From positions 1 to 39,137 of the forward strand of contig NZ_LZKI01000039.1 of NCBI RefSeq assembly GCF_001672755.1: DNA of 39,137 nucleotides, given 5' to 3'. The notes beneath the pieces are model-generated. The model made no database searches and had not been told where the DNA came from. It saw only the letters and a program-made list of their open reading frames with translations. Below are positions 25,056-35,400 of this stretch, in pieces; the stretch's first letter is position 1, and each line of letters starts with the position of its first letter. The stretch is from Mycobacterium colombiense. Its GTDB lineage: Bacteria > Actinomycetota > Actinomycetes > Mycobacteriales > Mycobacteriaceae. A program made the translations under genes and the position numbers.

Positions 25056-27974
25056 CTAGACAGTCGGCCTGGCGATCGGGATCTCGGCGGTGGGGGCGTC
25101 CATGTCGACCTCGTCGTGGTGCAGCAGGGTGCGTACCGACTGACGCGTCCCCACGGAGCGAAGCAGCAGACTGGCCGGCCTCGGCCGCACCAATTGCGGC
25201 CACCAGAACCATCGGCCGAGCAGCGCAGCGATGGTAGGCGTCATGAACGAGCGCACGATCAAGGTGTCGAACATCAGGCCCAGGCCGATCGTGGTTCCGA
25301 CCTGACCGATGATCCGCAGGTCGCTGACCACCATCGAAGCCATGGTGAACGCGAACACCAGGCCGGCATTCGTCACGACCTTCCCGGTGCCGCCCATTGC
25401 GCGAATGATGCCCGAATTGATGCCGCCGGCCAGTTCCTCTTTCATTCGGGATACCAGCAGCAGGTTGTAGTCAGAACCGACCGCCAACAAGACGATCACC
25501 GACATCGGCAGCACCATCCAGTACAACTTGATGCCGAAGATGTACTGCCAGATCAACACCGAGATCCCGAACGATGCGCCCAACGAAAGCGTCACCGTGC
25601 CGACGATGACCAGAGCGGCAATGAAACTTCGGGTCAGGATCAGCATGATGATGAAAATCAGGCACAGCGCACCGATACCGGCGATAAAGAGGTCGTAAGT
25701 GGAGCCGTCGCGGAAGTCCTTGAACGTCGACGCGGTACCCGCGATGTAGATCTTGGCGTTTTCCAGCGGGGTGTTCTTCAGCGCCTCTTCGGCCGCCAGC
25801 CGGATCTTGTCGATGCGGTTGACGCTTTCAGACGTCGCGGGGTCGCCCCGGTGCGAAATGATGAAGCGAGCGGCCTTCCCGTCCGGCGACAAGAACTGGG
25901 CCATCGCTTTCTTGAAGTCCGCATTGTCGAAAATCTCGGGCGGCAAATAGAACGAGTCGTCGTTTTTCGAATCGTCGAACGCCTGCCCCATAGCGGTGGC
26001 ATCCTTGTCGTTATTTGCCATCTGGCCGATGATTCCGGACATGGTGCTGTGGTTGGTAAGCATCATGTTGCGCATGTCCTCGGACATCGCGATCATCGGC
26101 GGATACTGCTCGAGCAGCTGAGGCATCAGCTGGTCCATGTGATCGAGGTCTTGGAGCAGACCGACCATCTTGTCGCTGAGCGTGTCGACACCGTCGAGCG
26201 TTTCAAAGACATTCCGCAACGACCAGCAGATCGGGATGTCGTAGCAGTGCTTCTCCCAGTAGAAGTAGCTACGCAGCGGCCGGAAGAAATCCTCGAAATC
26301 CGACATCTTGTCGCGAAGCTCCCAAAGAACGGCGGCCATTTCTTTGGTCTTCGTAATCGAATCGTGCGTTATGTCGGTCATGCGCTTCTGCAGCGAGTAG
26401 ATGCGCTTCATGATCTCGATCTGCTTGGCCATCATGTCCGCTTGGACAAGCATGTCGTCCATGCGCGCCCGCATGTACTTCATGTCCTGACCCATTATCG
26501 ACTGTTGCATGCTGAGCAGGAACGGGATCGACGTGTGCTGGATCGGTGTTCCCTCGGGTCGCGTAATGCCCTGCACACGAGAGATCCCGTGAACGGCGAA
26601 GACCGCCTTGGCAAGTCGGTGCAGCAACAGAAAATCGGCCGAGTTTCGCATGTCGTGATCGGATTCGATCATCAAAATCTCGGGCATCATGCGCGATTGA
26701 TTGAAGTGGCGGTCTGCCGCCGCGTAACCGACGTTGGCGGGAACGTTGTCGGGCATGTAGAGCCGGTTGTTGTAGCTCGTCTGGTAGCCGGGCAAGGTCA
26801 CCAGGCCCACCAGGGCGACCGCGATCGTCGCGCACAGGATTGGCGCGGGCCAACGGACGATCGCCGTGCCGATCCGCCGCCACCGGCCGTACCCGATCGC
26901 GCGCGTCGGGTCGAACAACCCGAAGCCACTGCCGACGGTCAGCACCGCCGGAACCAGCGTCAGGGCGATCACCACCGAGATGAGCATGCCCACGGAACAG
27001 GGCATGCCCATGGTCTGGAAGATGGGCATGCGGGTGAAGCTCAGGCACAACATCGCGCCGGCGATCGTCAGGCCGGAACCCAAGACGACGGGGGCGACGC
27101 TGCGATAGGTGGTGAAATACGCCGTCTGCCGGTCTTCGCCGGCCTGGCGCGCCTCCTGATAGCGGCCGAAGAAGAAGATCGCGTAGTCCGTGCCGGCGGC
27201 CATTGCCAGGGCCACCAGCAGGTTGACGGCGAAGGTGGAGAGTGCCATCCAATTGTTATTGGCGATAAAGGCGATCACGCCGCGAGCGGCGAACACCTCG
27301 ATCCCGACGGTGAGCAACAACAGAATGACGGTCGTGATCGAGCGGTACACCAGGAGCAGCACGACGAAGATGATCAAGGCGCCGATCATCGTCATTTTCA
27401 GAATGGATCGGTCGCCGGCGAGCTGCATGTCGGAGAACAGCGCCGACGGACCGGTGACGTAGGCCTTGACCCCGGGGGGCGGTGGTGTCCGCGCGATCAC
27501 GTCGCGGATCGAGGCCACGGATTCCTGGCCCAGGGTCGTGCCTTGGTTGCCCGCCAGATTCAACTGCACATAGACGGCCTTGCCGTCCGGGCTCTGGGCG
27601 CCCGCCGCGGTGAGGCGATCGCCCCACAGATCCTGCACATGCTCGATATGCTTTGTGTCGCTTTTTAATTCAGCAACCAGTTTGTCGTAGTAGGCATGAG
27701 CCTGGTCGCCAAGCGGCTGCTGCCCCTCCAGGACCAGCATCGCGAAGCTGTCCGAATCGGATTCCTTGAAGTCCCGGCCCATGCGCTGCATGGCCTGCAC
27801 CGCCGGTGCGTCTTGAGGGGCGAGCGGCACCGAATGCTGTTGGCCCACAATCTCGAGCCGGGGCACGCCGAACGTCACCAGCAAGGTCAGCGCCACCCAC
27901 CCGATGATGATGAACACGGCAAGGTGGCGAATGGACCGCGCGAAGCGCGACGGCCGGGCTGCGTGCGTGGTCAT
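25056..27974 (-). CDS. mmpL4b: MmpL4b-type RND lipid exporter
   Basis: Inner-membrane RND transporter, 972 aa, second of the MmpL pair that exports GPL. N-terminal TM1 is followed by a periplasmic porter domain, TM2-6, a large second porter domain with a long Met-rich helical hairpin, then TM7-12. The proton-relay Asp-Tyr pairs are D263-Y264 in [11 protein letters not shown] and D835-Y836 in [12 protein letters not shown]. The hairpin region ends in HCYDIPICW, holding a likely disulfide pair. The ATG lies 89 bases after mmpL4a, with which it probably shares a transcript. The C-terminal tail is short and acidic ([15 protein letters not shown]), unlike the long C-terminal domain of MmpL3. Confidence 0.95.
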   Translation of the reverse strand: MTTHAARPSRFARSIRHLAVFIIIGWVALTLLVTFGVPRLEIVGQQHSVPLAPQDAPAVQAMQRMGRDFKESDSDSFAMLVLEGQQPLGDQAHAYYDKLVAELKSDTKHIEHVQDLWGDRLTAAGAQSPDGKAVYVQLNLAGNQGTTLGQESVASIRDVIARTPPPPGVKAYVTGPSALFSDMQLAGDRSILKMTMIGALIIFVVLLLVYRSITTVILLLLTVGIEVFAARGVIAFIANNNWMALSTFAVNLLVALAMAAGTDYAIFFFGRYQEARQAGEDRQTAYFTTYRSVAPVVLGSGLTIAGAMLCLSFTRMPIFQTMGMPCSVGMLISVVIALTLVPAVLTVGSGFGLFDPTRAIGYGRWRRIGTAIVRWPAPILCATIAVALVGLVTLPGYQTSYNNRLYMPDNVPANVGYAAADRHFNQSRMMPEILMIESDHDMRNSADFLLLHRLAKAVFAVHGISRVQGITRPEGTPIQHTSIPFLLSMQQSIMGQDMKYMRARMDDMLVQADMMAKQIEIMKRIYSLQKRMTDITHDSITKTKEMAAVLWELRDKMSDFEDFFRPLRSYFYWEKHCYDIPICWSLRNVFETLDGVDTLSDKMVGLLQDLDHMDQLMPQLLEQYPPMIAMSEDMRNMMLTNHSTMSGIIGQMANNDKDATAMGQAFDDSKNDDSFYLPPEIFDNADFKKAMAQFLSPDGKAARFIISHRGDPATSESVNRIDKIRLAAEEALKNTPLENAKIYIAGTASTFKDFRDGSTYDLFIAGIGALCLIFIIMLILTRSFIAALVIVGTVTLSLGASFGISVLIWQYIFGIKLYWMVLPMSVIVLLAVGSDYNLLLVSRMKEELAGGINSGIIRAMGGTGKVVTNAGLVFAFTMASMVVSDLRIIGQVGTTIGLGLMFDTLIVRSFMTPTIAALLGRWFWWPQLVRPRPASLLLRSVGTRQSVRTLLHHDEVDMDAPTAEIPIARPTV

Positions 27975-28063
27975 AAGCCCCTCGACAGCTCGACGACGCT
28001 ATTGCCCTGTGTCACAGTGTTCCCCACGGTTGCTGTTCCCATCCTGAAGTGGAAAGCCGCCAC

Positions 28064-30958
28064 TTATTGCGGCTGCTTCAGGAGCAGTGAACGCACCAAC
28101 GGACGGGGGCCGGTGTGCCGCAGCATCGTGCTGGCCGGACGGGGGCGCACCAGCTGCGGCCACCAGAACCAGCGTCCCAGCAATGCGGCGACGGACGGCG
28201 TCATGAACGCCCGCACGATCAGCGTGTCGAATATCAAGCCGATGCCGATCGTCGTGCCCACCTGGCCGATGCTGCGCAGCTCGCTGACCGCCATCGAGGC
28301 CATGGTGAAGGCGAACACCAAGCCGGCGTTCGTCACGACCTTTCCGGTACCGGCCATGGCCCGGATGATGCCCGTGTGGATCCCGGCAGCCAACTCCTCC
28401 TTCATTCGGGAGACCAATAGCAAGTTGTAGTCAGAACCCACCGCCAACAGCACGATCACGGAGGTGGAAAGCACACTCCAGTGCAGTTGCATGTGCAGCA
28501 AGTACTGCCAGACCAGCACGGACAACCCGAAGGACGCGCCGAGCGAAAGCAGGACCGTGCCGACGATGACCATTGCGGCAATGAAGCTTCGCGTCATGAT
28601 CAGCATGATGATGAAAATCAGGCAGATCGCGGATACGCCGGCGATCAAGAGGTCGAACATGGATCCGTCGACCAGATCTTTGGTGATTGCCGCGGTACCG
28701 GTCAAATAGATCTTGGCGTTTTCCAGGGGAGTGCCCTTGAGCGATTCCTCGGCCGCCGTCTTGATCTGTTCGACCCGGTTGAGGCCATCGGGTGTGGACG
28801 GGTCGCCCCGCTGGGAGATCAGCAGACGGACGTCCTTGCCGTCCGGCGACATGAACACCTTCTCGATGCGCTTGAACGACTCGGACCCGTTGATGATCCC
28901 GGGCGGCAGGTAGAAGGAATCGTCATTCTTGGAGGCATCGAACGCCTGCCCCATAGCGCTGGGATCCTTTGCGCTCGAATCCATTTGGCCCATCACACCC
29001 GACATGGTGCTGTGCATGGTCAGCATCATGGTGCGCATCCCCGACATTGTTTCGATCATGGGCGGGATCTGCATGACCAGCTCGGGCAAAATCGCATCCA
29101 GCTGGTCCAGGTCCTTCACCAGGTCGCCCAATTTGTCGGTGACCTCGTCAACGCCGTCGAGCGCGTCGAAAATGGATCGCAGGGAGAAGCAGATCGGGAT
29201 GTCGTAGCAGTGCTTTTCCCAGTAGAAGTAGCTGCGGAGCGGGCGCCAGAAGTCCTCGAAATCCGAGATTTTGTCTCGCAAATCTGACGTGATGTCCTGC
29301 ATTTCATGCGTCGTCTTGACCATGTGGTGAGTCGTGGCAACGAGCTCTTTCATCAGGTCCAGCATGTGCTGCATGAGGCCGATCATCTTGCCCAGCTCAT
29401 TGGCCTGCGTGAGCATGTCGTTCATGCGGTCTTTTTGGAAAGCCATGTTCTGCATCTGGCTGGCCTGACCCATGCTGATGATCCAGGGAATCGTCGTGTG
29501 CTGCAGTGGCGTACCTTCAGGGCGGGTCACGGTCTGCACCGTCGCGATTCCGGGCACCGCCAGCACGCCCTTGGCGAGTTTGTTGATGACGAGCATGTCC
29601 GTCGGGTTACGCAAGTCGTGATCGGTCTCGATCAACAGAATTTCGGGCATCGACATGCGCTGCCCAGGGAAGTGCCTTGCCGCGGCCGCGTACCCCACGT
29701 TGGCGGGAATACGGTCCGGAATGAATTTCTGGTCGTCATAGCTGGGCTTGTAATTCGGCAGCGTCAACAGCCCGATCAGCGAGACGGCCAACGAGGCGAT
29801 GAGAATAGGTGCTGGCCACCGCACGACGGCGGTACCGATCCGTCGCCACCTACGGGTCGAGAGCGCACGCCGTGGGTCGAACAGGCCGAACCGGGCTCCG
29901 GCGGCCAGAAGGGCCGGGCCCAGCGTTATCGCGACCAGGACCGCGACGGAGATACCGACGGCGCAGGGAATACCCAGCGGTTGGAAATAGGGCAGCCGGG
30001 TGAAGCTGAGACAGAGCACCGCGCCGGCGATGGTCAAACCGGAGGCCAAAACGACCTTGGCGACGCCATTGAATGTGGTGTAGAAGGCCTCTTCTCGGGT
30101 TTCGCCCGCATTCCGCGCCTCTTGATATCGGCCGACGAAGAAAATGCCGTAGTCGGTACCCGTCGCAATAACTGCGGCGACCAGCAGGTTGACGGCAAAG
30201 GTGGTAAGGCCGACCAACCCGAGATGGCCGAGCAGCGCGACCATTCCGCGCGCGATCTGCAATTCAAGGCCGACGATCAGCAACAAAAGAATGACCGTGA
30301 CAATCGACCGATAGACGAGCAGCAACGTCAGGAAAATCACGCCAAGGCTGACCAGCGTGACCAGCATGATGCTCTGCTGACCGGCGATGTTCATGTCCGC
30401 GATGATGGGCGCGGGCCCCGTCACGTAGACCTTCAAGCCCGGTGGGGGCGAAGCCTCCTGCACGAGCTTTCGAACGGCCGCCACGGATTCGTCACCCGCG
30501 GCCGCGCCCTGGTTACCGTTCAGGTTCACCTGTACGTATGCGGCCTTACCGTCTTGGCTCTGTGCGGCGCCGCGGGTCAGCGGGTCGCCCCAGAAGTTCT
30601 GGACGTGCTGCACGTGCGCGTGGTCGTCTTCCAGCCGCTGAACCAAGCGGTCGTAATACCTGTGCGCGTCGTCGCCGAGTTGCTGCTGGCCCTCCAGCAG
30701 GATCATCGCCAACGCGCCGGAGTTGGTCTCGTGGAAGTCCTGGCCGAGGCGCTCCATGGCCTTGAAGGACGGCGCGCCCAACGGGCTCAGCGAGACCGCG
30801 TTCTCCGCCTCGACCTTATCCAGCGAAGGGACCCCGATGCTGAGCAGCACGGCGACCGCGAGCCAGCCCAGAATGATGGGAACCGACAGACGATGAATGA
30901 TCCGCGCGATACGTGGTCGCGCGGCTGGCTGGGTTTCCAGTTGGTGCTGGGTGGTCAT
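28064..30958 (-). CDS. mmpL4a: MmpL4a-type RND lipid exporter
   Basis: First MmpL of the GPL export pair, 964 aa, same architecture as MmpL4b and very similar to it in the transmembrane parts. The relay pairs are D269-Y270 ([11 protein letters not shown]) and D843-Y844 ([12 protein letters not shown]). The periplasmic helical hairpin carries many Met and His residues ([19 protein letters not shown]) and the HCYDIPICF disulfide motif. The ATG overlaps the mmpS4 stop by four bases, so the pair is coupled. In M. smegmatis the mmpS4-mmpL4a-mmpL4b set is needed for GPL at the surface; the same role is inferred here. Both MmpL copies look intact, so they may work as a hetero-complex. Confidence 0.95.
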   Translation of the reverse strand: MTTQHQLETQPAARPRIARIIHRLSVPIILGWLAVAVLLSIGVPSLDKVEAENAVSLSPLGAPSFKAMERLGQDFHETNSGALAMILLEGQQQLGDDAHRYYDRLVQRLEDDHAHVQHVQNFWGDPLTRGAAQSQDGKAAYVQVNLNGNQGAAAGDESVAAVRKLVQEASPPPGLKVYVTGPAPIIADMNIAGQQSIMLVTLVSLGVIFLTLLLVYRSIVTVILLLLIVGLELQIARGMVALLGHLGLVGLTTFAVNLLVAAVIATGTDYGIFFVGRYQEARNAGETREEAFYTTFNGVAKVVLASGLTIAGAVLCLSFTRLPYFQPLGIPCAVGISVAVLVAITLGPALLAAGARFGLFDPRRALSTRRWRRIGTAVVRWPAPILIASLAVSLIGLLTLPNYKPSYDDQKFIPDRIPANVGYAAAARHFPGQRMSMPEILLIETDHDLRNPTDMLVINKLAKGVLAVPGIATVQTVTRPEGTPLQHTTIPWIISMGQASQMQNMAFQKDRMNDMLTQANELGKMIGLMQHMLDLMKELVATTHHMVKTTHEMQDITSDLRDKISDFEDFWRPLRSYFYWEKHCYDIPICFSLRSIFDALDGVDEVTDKLGDLVKDLDQLDAILPELVMQIPPMIETMSGMRTMMLTMHSTMSGVMGQMDSSAKDPSAMGQAFDASKNDDSFYLPPGIINGSESFKRIEKVFMSPDGKDVRLLISQRGDPSTPDGLNRVEQIKTAAEESLKGTPLENAKIYLTGTAAITKDLVDGSMFDLLIAGVSAICLIFIIMLIMTRSFIAAMVIVGTVLLSLGASFGLSVLVWQYLLHMQLHWSVLSTSVIVLLAVGSDYNLLLVSRMKEELAAGIHTGIIRAMAGTGKVVTNAGLVFAFTMASMAVSELRSIGQVGTTIGIGLIFDTLIVRAFMTPSVAALLGRWFWWPQLVRPRPASTMLRHTGPRPLVRSLLLKQPQ

Positions 30959-31542
30959 GTGGCCGTCAACACGCAGTAGGTGAATGCATTCAATTCGTGC
31001 GAGATCCTCTCGGCTTTGACGACACCGTCGACCACGATGCGGCAGCCGAGACTATCGCTGTTGCCCTGCGCGACCACATTTCCCACGATCGATGGCAGCG
31101 TCGTCGAGATGTCGAACGTCCACGGCAGCTCGACACCGTTGATGTGGTTCGGCTCGCCGTTGGCGTCAAAGTAGCTGATGTCGGCCATCGACCCGGCGGG
31201 GCCGAAGACCTCATACTTCACGTGCTTGGGGTTGAACGGTTTGGTGTCCTGTTGCCTGGATTCGGCATAGGTCGGCCGCTTCTCGGAGCCGAAGACGCCG
31301 TGCAACCGCGAGACTGTCATACCTCCGGCGACGACGACGGCCACGATGACCAGCGGGATCCACAGTCGGCCCAGGAAGCCGAACACACCAGGTCCCTTTT
31401 TCGTCCGCGTCATCTGAGGGCCGCTTTGCTGCACGGGTTCAGTTGAAGATCGACGACCAAAGCCTAGGAAACGACGTTGGCTAATGTCTCGTCCTTCCGC
31501 GATGGTGTTGTCGGGCCGCGCCCGGACATCCGATTCGACCAT
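30955..31542 (-). CDS. mmpS4: MmpS4-type membrane accessory protein with extended N-terminus
   Basis: Small membrane-anchored partner of the MmpL proteins, 195 aa from this start. A single membrane helix (residues ~58-78, [15 protein letters not shown]) is followed by the periplasmic beta-sandwich with [39 protein letters not shown] and a second Cys in FTYCVL. M. tuberculosis MmpS4, as I recall it, is about 140 aa and starts right at the membrane helix. Here about 55 extra cytosolic residues precede it, rich in Arg and Ser. ATG 31542 has an ideal AAGGGGGTG site; farther upstream starts are possible but less supported, and an internal ATG (MTRTKKGPG, residue 44) would give the short form. Confidence 0.9.
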   Translation of the reverse strand: MVESDVRARPDNTIAEGRDISQRRFLGFGRRSSTEPVQQSGPQMTRTKKGPGVFGFLGRLWIPLVIVAVVVAGGMTVSRLHGVFGSEKRPTYAESRQQDTKPFNPKHVKYEVFGPAGSMADISYFDANGEPNHINGVELPWTFDISTTLPSIVGNVVAQGNSDSLGCRIVVDGVVKAERISHELNAFTYCVLTAT

Positions 31543-31736
31543 TACACCCCCTTCAGCCGTGTCCATGCCCGGGTAGTCCTCGTCGTTCGCACATGCAACT
31601 ACACACCCATCGCGACACGCCAGACTGCGGCGCTGCGAATGTGCCTCGGACACTCCATGCAAGCCCCGCCCCGGGGAGCGCGACCAGGTCTTGTTGAGTA
31701 AACCACGCCAGTCGCTTCCGTATCAGTGCTTTGGCA

Positions 31737-31767
31737 ACGCGATACGGGATCGTAATGCCTATCGCGT
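31737..31767. promoter_or_regulatory. Inverted repeat 1, possible operator
   Basis: ACGCGATA (31737-31744) and TATCGCGT (31760-31767) are perfect 8-bp arms around a 15-base spacer. The size suits a dimeric regulator site spanning about three turns. Confidence 0.4.
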
Positions 31768-31769
31768 GC

Positions 31770-31784
31770 GCAAACGGCGTTTGC
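31770..31784. promoter_or_regulatory. Inverted repeat 2, possible operator
   Basis: GCAAAC-GGC-GTTTGC, a perfect 6-bp dyad with a 3-base centre, typical of a TetR- or LacI-sized half-site pair. It begins three bases after repeat 1. Confidence 0.4.
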
Positions 31785-31787
31785 TGA

Positions 31788-31815
31788 GTGACGAATCAGC
31801 CCGTTGCTTCGTCAC
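31788..31815. promoter_or_regulatory. Inverted repeat 3, possible operator or hairpin
   Basis: GTGACGAA (31788-31795) and TTCGTCAC (31808-31815) are perfect 8-bp arms around 12 bases. It begins four bases after repeat 2. The arm GTGAC resembles regulator half-sites of the CRP type, but spacing differs. Confidence 0.4.
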
Positions 31816-32204
31816 AGCCGACACCACCTAAGCACAGCGGGTGCACGGTGTCACCGGGTGGGCGATCCCGCGCCAGGACCGCCAGCACTCTGCCAGGTTT
31901 CGCCTCGTGGTGATTTTCCCGGCCCCTACGACTTCGGCTAGGCTGGCTGGCGACAAGCACAAAAACTTCATCGGCCTGAAGGGCGTGCCTGCTCCAATAG
32001 CGATATTTCGCAGCCAACGCCATTGATGCAGGTCACTGCAGCGAATTCCGGGGCATCGGGGCCCCGCCGCACACCAATTACTGGATGGCATCAACGCCTT
32101 CTGGGTCACACCAGGAACTTTGTCCAAACCACGGGCGAGCGATCTAGGGCTCAACTATGGTTTGGACCTGTTCCACTCATGTCCACTATGCATCCTGGAG
32201 AATT

Positions 32205-32435
32205 GTGAGCATCAACCCATTCGACGACGACAACGGCAGCTTTTTCGTCCTGGTGAACGACGAGGAGCAACACAGCTTGTGGCCGGCCTTCGCCGATGTT
32301 CCTGCTGGCTGGCGAGTGGTCCACGGGGAAGCCGACCGAGCTGCGTGTTTGGAGTACATCGAGCAGCACTGGCCTGACATTCGGCCGAAGAGCCTGCGCG
32401 ACAAGCTCGCAACGGGTCGGGGTTTTGACCAATAA
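32205..32435 (+). CDS. mbtH: MbtH-like protein, NRPS adenylation-domain partner
   Basis: MbtH-family protein of 76 aa that binds and activates the adenylation domains of the adjoining synthetase. The family signature is complete enough to be sure: [20 protein letters not shown] with the N-x-E-x-Q-x-S pattern, [11 protein letters not shown], then WPDIRPKSL. The GTG at 32205 (VSINPFDD) follows a GGAG at 32197-32200; the ATG-like frame opening at 32157 would add a run of unrelated residues. It lies 46 bases before mps1, the usual order mbtH-mps1-mps2 of GPL loci. Confidence 0.95.
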   Translation: MSINPFDDDNGSFFVLVNDEEQHSLWPAFADVPAGWRVVHGEADRAACLEYIEQHWPDIRPKSLRDKLATGRGFDQ

Positions 32436-32481
32436 GCAGTCGGGGTACGGGGCGGGTGGTGGCGGAGACTTGGGGGAGTCG

Positions 32482-35400
32482 ATGGAGAGGGAAGATCGGG
32501 CACTTCCGCTAACGCGCGGGCAGCTTGATATCTGGTTGTCCCAAGAAGCCGGATTCGCCGGCACGCAATGGCAGCTCGGTCTCCTGGTCAAAATCGACGG
32601 CGTCGTCCATCACGATGCGCTCGAGCAGGCGATTACCCAGGCGGTCGCCGAGGCCGAGCCGGGCCGGGTCTCGTTCTTCGAAGTCGACGGCCAGGTGGTG
32701 CAGAAGCCGGTCGACTACCCGCTCGTCGAGCTGACGTTCGATGACCTGAGGAGCGCGGCCGACCCCGTGCAGGAAGCCCGCGAAAGGGCTTCGTCAATCC
32801 AGCGCACGCCGATGGCGTTGAACGGACAGCTGTTCAAATTCGTGCTATTTCAAACTGGGCACGAGGAATTCTATTTGTTTGGCTGCTGCCACCACATCGC
32901 CATCGACGGTCTGGGCATGGCCCTTGTTTGCCGTCGGGTCGCGACCATTTACTCCGCGATGGTGGCCGGAAAGCCGATTCCCGACGCCTATTTCGGTTCG
33001 GCGCAGGACTTGGTGGAGCTGGAGTCAGGGTACGAAGCCTCCGAGGACTACGCCGAAGACAAGGCCTACTGGAGCGAGCACCTGCCGCCGGAGAGCGGAC
33101 CGGTTGATCGCCTGCCCGACGCCGCCGGCGAGCGCGATCATTACTCGCCGTCCGCGTCCGTTCAGTTGGACCCCTCGGTTGCCAACCGCATCAAGGAGCT
33201 GTCGAAAAAGCTTGCCATCCGCCGCTTTTCGGTCACCACCGCCGCGTGCGCCCTTCTGGTGCGCGGGTGGTCCGGTAGCGGCTCGGAGGTGGCGCTCGAC
33301 TTCCCGGTCAGCCGGCGGGTGAGTCCGGAGTCGAAAACGCTTCCCGCGATGCTCGCCGGCGTGGTGCCGCTGGTGCTGGCGACGGAGCCCCAATCGACCG
33401 TCGCCGATTTTTGCAAGCACGTCGACACGCGGATTCGTGAACTCCTGCACCACCAGCGCTTCCCGGTACACACCCTCGAGGGCGACGGGCTGCGCCAAGC
33501 GCCGAACCGGGTCGGGATCAATTTTCTGCCGATGAGATTGACCCTGGATCTCGCCGGCTCGCCGGCCACCGCGTCATACACCAACCACGGCCCTGTCGGG
33601 CACTTCGGACTGTTCTTCCTCGGCGCCGGTGACCAGCTGCACCTCAGCACCGCGGGCCCGGGCCAGCCGTTCGCCAGCTTCGGCGTCGCCGACCTGGCGG
33701 GACGCTTGCAGCAGATCCTGGAAGAGATGACCGCCGACCCGGAACGGCCGCTGTCGTCGATCGATCTCCTGACCCCCGACGAGCCGGCCCTGCTGGACGA
33801 GTGGACCAACCGGCCGACACTGCACGAGCCGGTGCCCGCGCCCGTGTCGATTCCCCAGGCTTTCGCCGAGCATGTGCAGAGCACGCCCGAGGCGGGCGCG
33901 GTGACATTCGACGGCCGCTCCTTGACATACGCGGAACTCGACCAGGCGTCCAACCGGTTGGGCCATCTGCTCGCCGACCGCGGGGTCGGCCCGGGGGACT
34001 GCGTGGCGGTGCTGTTCCCCAGGTGCGCCGACGCCATCGTTTCGATGATGGCGGTGCTCAAGACCGGGGCGGCGTACGTACCGATCGATCCGGCGCACGC
34101 GTCGTCGCGGATGGACTTCGTGCTCGAAGACGCCGCACCCAGTGCGGTGATCACCACGGCGGAGCTGCGCTCGCGGCTGGACAACCACGACGTCCTGGTC
34201 GTCGACGTGCACGACCCCGCCATCGACACCCAGCCCAACACCGCACTGCCGCTGCCGGCGCCCGAGAACACCGCGTACATCATCTACACCTCCGGAACCA
34301 CCGGAACCCCCAAAGGCGTTGCGATTCCTCAATACAACGTCGTGTGGCTGATGGAGTCGCTCGACGCCGGCTTGCCCAAGGGGAACGTGTGGACGCAATG
34401 CCACTCCTCGGCCTTCGACTTCTCGGTGTGGGAGATCTTCGGCGCCCTGCTGCGCGGTAGGCGGCTGCTGGTCGTGCCCGAATCGGTGGCGTCCTCGCCG
34501 GCGGATCTGCACGACCTGCTGGTCGCGGAGAAAGTCAGTGTGCTGACCCAGACCCCGTCGGCGGTGGCGATGCTGCCGGCCGACGGCCTGGAGGACACGG
34601 TGCTGGTGGTGGCCGGCGAGGCCTGCCCGACCGACGTCGTCGATCGGTGGGCGGCGCCCGGGCGGGTGATGCTCGACGCCTACGGTCCGACCGAGACCAC
34701 GGTGTGCGCGTCGATCAGCACGCCGCTGGTGCCCGGATCGCCGGTGGTGCCGATCGGCTCCCCGATCGCCGGCGCGGCGATGTTCGTGCTCGACAAGTGG
34801 CTGCAGCCGGTGCCCACCGGTGTGGTCGGCGAGCTGTACCTGGCGGGTCGCGGCGTCGGGCACGGCTACGTGCGCCGGGCCGGCCTGACCGCATCGCGGT
34901 TCGTGGCCAACCCCTTTGGCGGCCCCGGCGCGCGGATGTACCGCACCGGCGACCTGGTGTGCTGGGGTCCAGACGGGCAGCTGCAGTACCTGGGCCGTGC
35001 CGACGAGCAGGTCAAGATCCGCGGCTACCGCATCGAACTCGGCGAAATCCAGGCCGTGCTGGCCGGACTCGACGGAGTGGACCAGGCCGCGGTGATCGCC
35101 CGCGAGGACCGCCCCGGCGACAAGCGGCTCGTCGGCTACATCACCGGAACCGCCGACCCCGCGGCGCTGCGCGCCACGCTGGCCGACAAGCTTCCGCCCT
35201 ACATGGTCCCGACCGCGGTGATGGTGCTGGACACCCTGCCGTTGACCGGCAACGGCAAGCTCGACAAGCGCGCCCTGCCCTCGCCCGAATACGCCGCGAG
35301 TGAGTATCGGGCCCCGGCCGACGCGATCGAGCAGATCCTGGCCGACATCTACGCCCAGGTGCTGGGGGTGGAGCGCGTCGGTGTCGACGACTCCTTCTTC

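Larger units (their letters stand above)
31543..32204. other. Divergent intergenic control region between mmpS4 and mbtH
   Basis: 662 bases with no recognisable protein. Short open frames occur on both strands but have no familiar content. The region holds three adjacent inverted repeats (31737-31815, listed separately), a CGGTG-T-CACCG palindrome at 31846-31856, a CGGGGCCCCG palindrome at 32057-32066, and a possible -10 (TATGGT, 32156-32161) before mbtH. It must contain promoters for both the export operon (leftward) and the assembly operon (rightward). Confidence 0.6.

Noticed and set aside
25116..27668. 850-codon open frame on the plus strand
   Set aside because: It lies wholly antisense to mmpL4b; the translation is His/Gln/Arg/Asp-rich and low-complexity, typical of the reverse strand of high-GC genes.
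29306..30979. 557-codon plus-strand frame opposite mmpL4a
   Set aside because: Antisense to a full-length MmpL gene and of biased composition.
31828..32154. 108-codon minus-strand frame in the mmpS4/mbtH gap
   Set aside because: No ribosome site, no familiar content, and it ends in low-quality sequence; the region is better explained as control DNA.
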